14,453 nucleotides of DNA, taken from the NCBI GenBank assembly GCA_900544645.1, contig UQWG01000048.1, positions 1 through 14,453 of the forward strand. Reading direction: 5' to 3'. The notes under the pieces are model-generated. The model had not been told where the DNA came from and did no database searches. It was given only the letters and a program-made list of their open reading frames with translations. The stretch is from an uncultured Collinsella sp. GTDB lineage: Bacteria > Actinomycetota > Coriobacteriia > Coriobacteriales > Coriobacteriaceae. The number at the start of each line of letters is the position of its first letter. Positions within the stretch are counted from its first letter, which is position 1. Shown piece by piece: positions 13,193-14,453 of the stretch. Position numbers and translations under genes: made by a program.

Positions 13193-14287
13193 ATGGGTCT
13201 GATTCAAAAGAAGGACGAGAAGGACGAGATCGACGGCATCCAGATCATCGAGCGCGGCGAAGGCCCCGATGGTGATGAGGAGGAGAAGATCGATCTGGTC
13301 GCCGGTACGTCTGCCGAACATATTGCCGCCGGTACGACGGCCGAGGAGGAGGACGCTCGCCTGGAGGCAAAGATCGCCGCGGACGCCGCCGACGAGAACC
13401 TCATGCCCGAGGAGCAGGACGAGGACGACGATATCCTGGGTTCCGACGAAGACGACCGCGCATCCAAGCACAAGAAGACGATGATTGCCGCCTTTGTGGT
13501 TGCAGTCGTGATTGCTGCCGTGATTGGCTTCTTTATTGGCAATGGTGGTTTTGGCGGCAAGGGTGTCGGCTCGGCGACCCTCACCGAGGACCAGCTCGAT
13601 TCGACCGTGGCAAGCTACAGCTACAACGGCAAGAAGAGCGACATCACCGCGCGCGAGGCCATCGAGAGCCAGTACAGCCTCGACACCGTCAAGGATGGCG
13701 ATGGCAACTACACCGCTCCCTCTGCCGACGTCATCCTGTCCTACGTGCGCAACAAGATCCTGCTCGACGCTGCCGAGGACGAGGGCATCACCGTCTCTTC
13801 TAAGGAGATGAAGAAGTACGCCGAGGATTCCATCGGCACTTCGGACTACAAGACCATGGCCACGCAGTATGGCGTGTCCAAGGACCAGGCCAAGCAGATC
13901 GTCCGTCAGTCCGCGACGCTGCAGAAGCTCTACAAGAAGAAGGTGGGCGATAGCTCCGCAAGCATGCCGACCGCCCCGACCGAGCCTGCTGACGGCAACG
14001 AGGAGACCGCGAGCAAGGACTACGCCGATTACATCATCAAACTTGCCGGCGACGAGTGGGATAGCGAAAAGGGCACCTGGAAGGACGCCGACAGCACCTA
14101 TGCCAAGGCCTTTGCCGACGATGCCTTTACGGCCGATAGCGCCACCTACAAGCAGGCCATGACCGCCTACTACACTGCTTATCAGCAGTATTCCTCGCAG
14201 GCTTCGAGCGCCAGCTCCAAGTGGACCGAGTATGCTAACGGCCTCTACGCCAAGGCCAACATCAGCATCTACGGCCTGTTTGCATAA
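13193..14287 (+). CDS. Single-pass membrane protein with SurA-N-like domain
   Basis: A 364-residue protein anchored by one transmembrane helix (about 96-117, TMIAAFVVAVVIAAVIGFFIG). The first 95 residues are very acidic and cytoplasmic. The extracytoplasmic part (about 118-364) looks helical. It contains a stretch similar to the SurA/PrsA N-terminal chaperone region: a Ile-Leu-x-Tyr-Val-Arg helix (DVILSYVRNKILLDAAEDEGITVSSKEMKKYAEDS), then TMATQYGVSKDQAKQIVRQSATLQKLYKKKV. No parvulin-type PPIase domain is visible. The family is not named with confidence; I infer a membrane-anchored chaperone or secretion helper. AAGGAG (13179-13184) precedes ATG 13193. It lies downstream of a terminator-like hairpin, so it likely has its own promoter, which I could not identify. 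Confidence 0.75.
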   Translation: MGLIQKKDEKDEIDGIQIIERGEGPDGDEEEKIDLVAGTSAEHIAAGTTAEEEDARLEAKIAADAADENLMPEEQDEDDDILGSDEDDRASKHKKTMIAAFVVAVVIAAVIGFFIGNGGFGGKGVGSATLTEDQLDSTVASYSYNGKKSDITAREAIESQYSLDTVKDGDGNYTAPSADVILSYVRNKILLDAAEDEGITVSSKEMKKYAEDSIGTSDYKTMATQYGVSKDQAKQIVRQSATLQKLYKKKVGDSSASMPTAPTEPADGNEETASKDYADYIIKLAGDEWDSEKGTWKDADSTYAKAFADDAFTADSATYKQAMTAYYTAYQQYSSQASSASSKWTEYANGLYAKANISIYGLFA

Positions 14288-14350
14288 AGAGTTGCACGGC
14301 TCATCGAGCATCTAGCCGATTGACAGCAGAAAGCCCGCCAGTACGGAAGT

Positions 14351-14453
14351 TGAACTGCGCCCCAAATCTTGGACGCCCTAAATAGCGACTAGGCCGCGAG
14401 GGCCTGATTCCGGAACTCCTCCGGGGTCAGGCCCTTCAATCTTACCTGCCTCC
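14351..14453 (-). mobile_element. Right part of an IS3-family (IS150-like) insertion sequence
   Basis: From about base 14351 the sequence matches the terminal-repeat style of IS150-group elements: TGAACTGCGCCCCAAATC, followed by TTGGACG. The 3' end of a transposase frame reads inward from the other strand (stop 14389-14391). The rest of the element lies outside the window, so length, target duplication and activity cannot be judged. The unit begins 63 bases after the end of the membrane-protein gene. Confidence 0.8.
14389..14453 (-). CDS. IS3-family transposase, C-terminal fragment
   Basis: On the minus strand the last 20 codons before the stop read RQVRLKGLTPEEFRNQALAA. This matches the C-terminus of IS3-family OrfB transposases (usual form LKGLSPVEYRxxAL). 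The catalytic DDE domain would lie beyond the window. The frame is open from the window edge to the stop, so this may be an intact gene truncated only by the window. The stop is about 38 bases from the inferred end of the element, as is usual. Confidence 0.8.
   Translation of the reverse strand, partial: RQVRLKGLTPEEFRNQALAA

Overview
The window is GC-rich, protein-dense DNA whose gene content and order suggest an actinobacterium of class Coriobacteriia, most likely Collinsella-like. This rests on codon bias, the tmk-holB-ricT-comF order and the style of the hypothetical proteins. No 16S or other taxonomic marker is present, so the assignment is inference. Both ends are contig-like. The left end carries 33 bases of synthetic Nextera sequencing adapter fused to a truncated zinc-ribbon gene. 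The right end runs into the 3' end of an IS3-family insertion sequence.

Layout: (1) 1-435: adapter, 5' part of a zinc-ribbon protein gene on the minus strand, then a divergent intergenic region with a perfect 23-bp inverted repeat and a probable extended -10 promoter for tmk. (2) 436-4848: a tight housekeeping run of tmk (thymidylate kinase), holB (DNA polymerase III delta'), a RicT/PSP1-family protein with a very long Arg-rich tail, and comF. comF is preceded by a 15-bp hairpin that contains its ribosome binding site. (3) 4860-6720: an accessory stretch with a putative VSR/DUF559-like nuclease-fold protein, a MITE-like element with about 30-bp perfect terminal inverted repeats, a GC-rich hairpin, a good sigma70-type promoter and about 300 nt of highly structured noncoding sequence. 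Its place between comF and the hibernation factor gene makes a raiA-motif-type RNA the leading hypothesis. (4) 6721-8676: an orphan solute-binding lipoprotein with a strong terminator, a second structured leader, then the long-form ribosome hibernation factor and its terminator. (5) 8695-9648: a DegV fatty-acid-binding protein. (6) 9747-13066: a likely operon of a beta-hydroxyacid dehydrogenase with an unusual Cys/His-rich tail, a small membrane protein, a HEAT-like protein and NAD-type isocitrate dehydrogenase, closed by a hairpin. (7) 13193-14287: a single-pass membrane protein with a SurA-N-like extracytoplasmic region. (8) 14351-14453: the IS3-family end.

The strongest candidates for something under-described are the structured RNA at about 6379-6695 with its own promoter, the multi-tier stem just upstream of hpf (7852-7928), the metal-binding-like tail on the dehydrogenase (residues 309-359), and the hairpin that appears to mask the comF ribosome binding site. 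No CRISPR array, tRNA or rRNA was seen.
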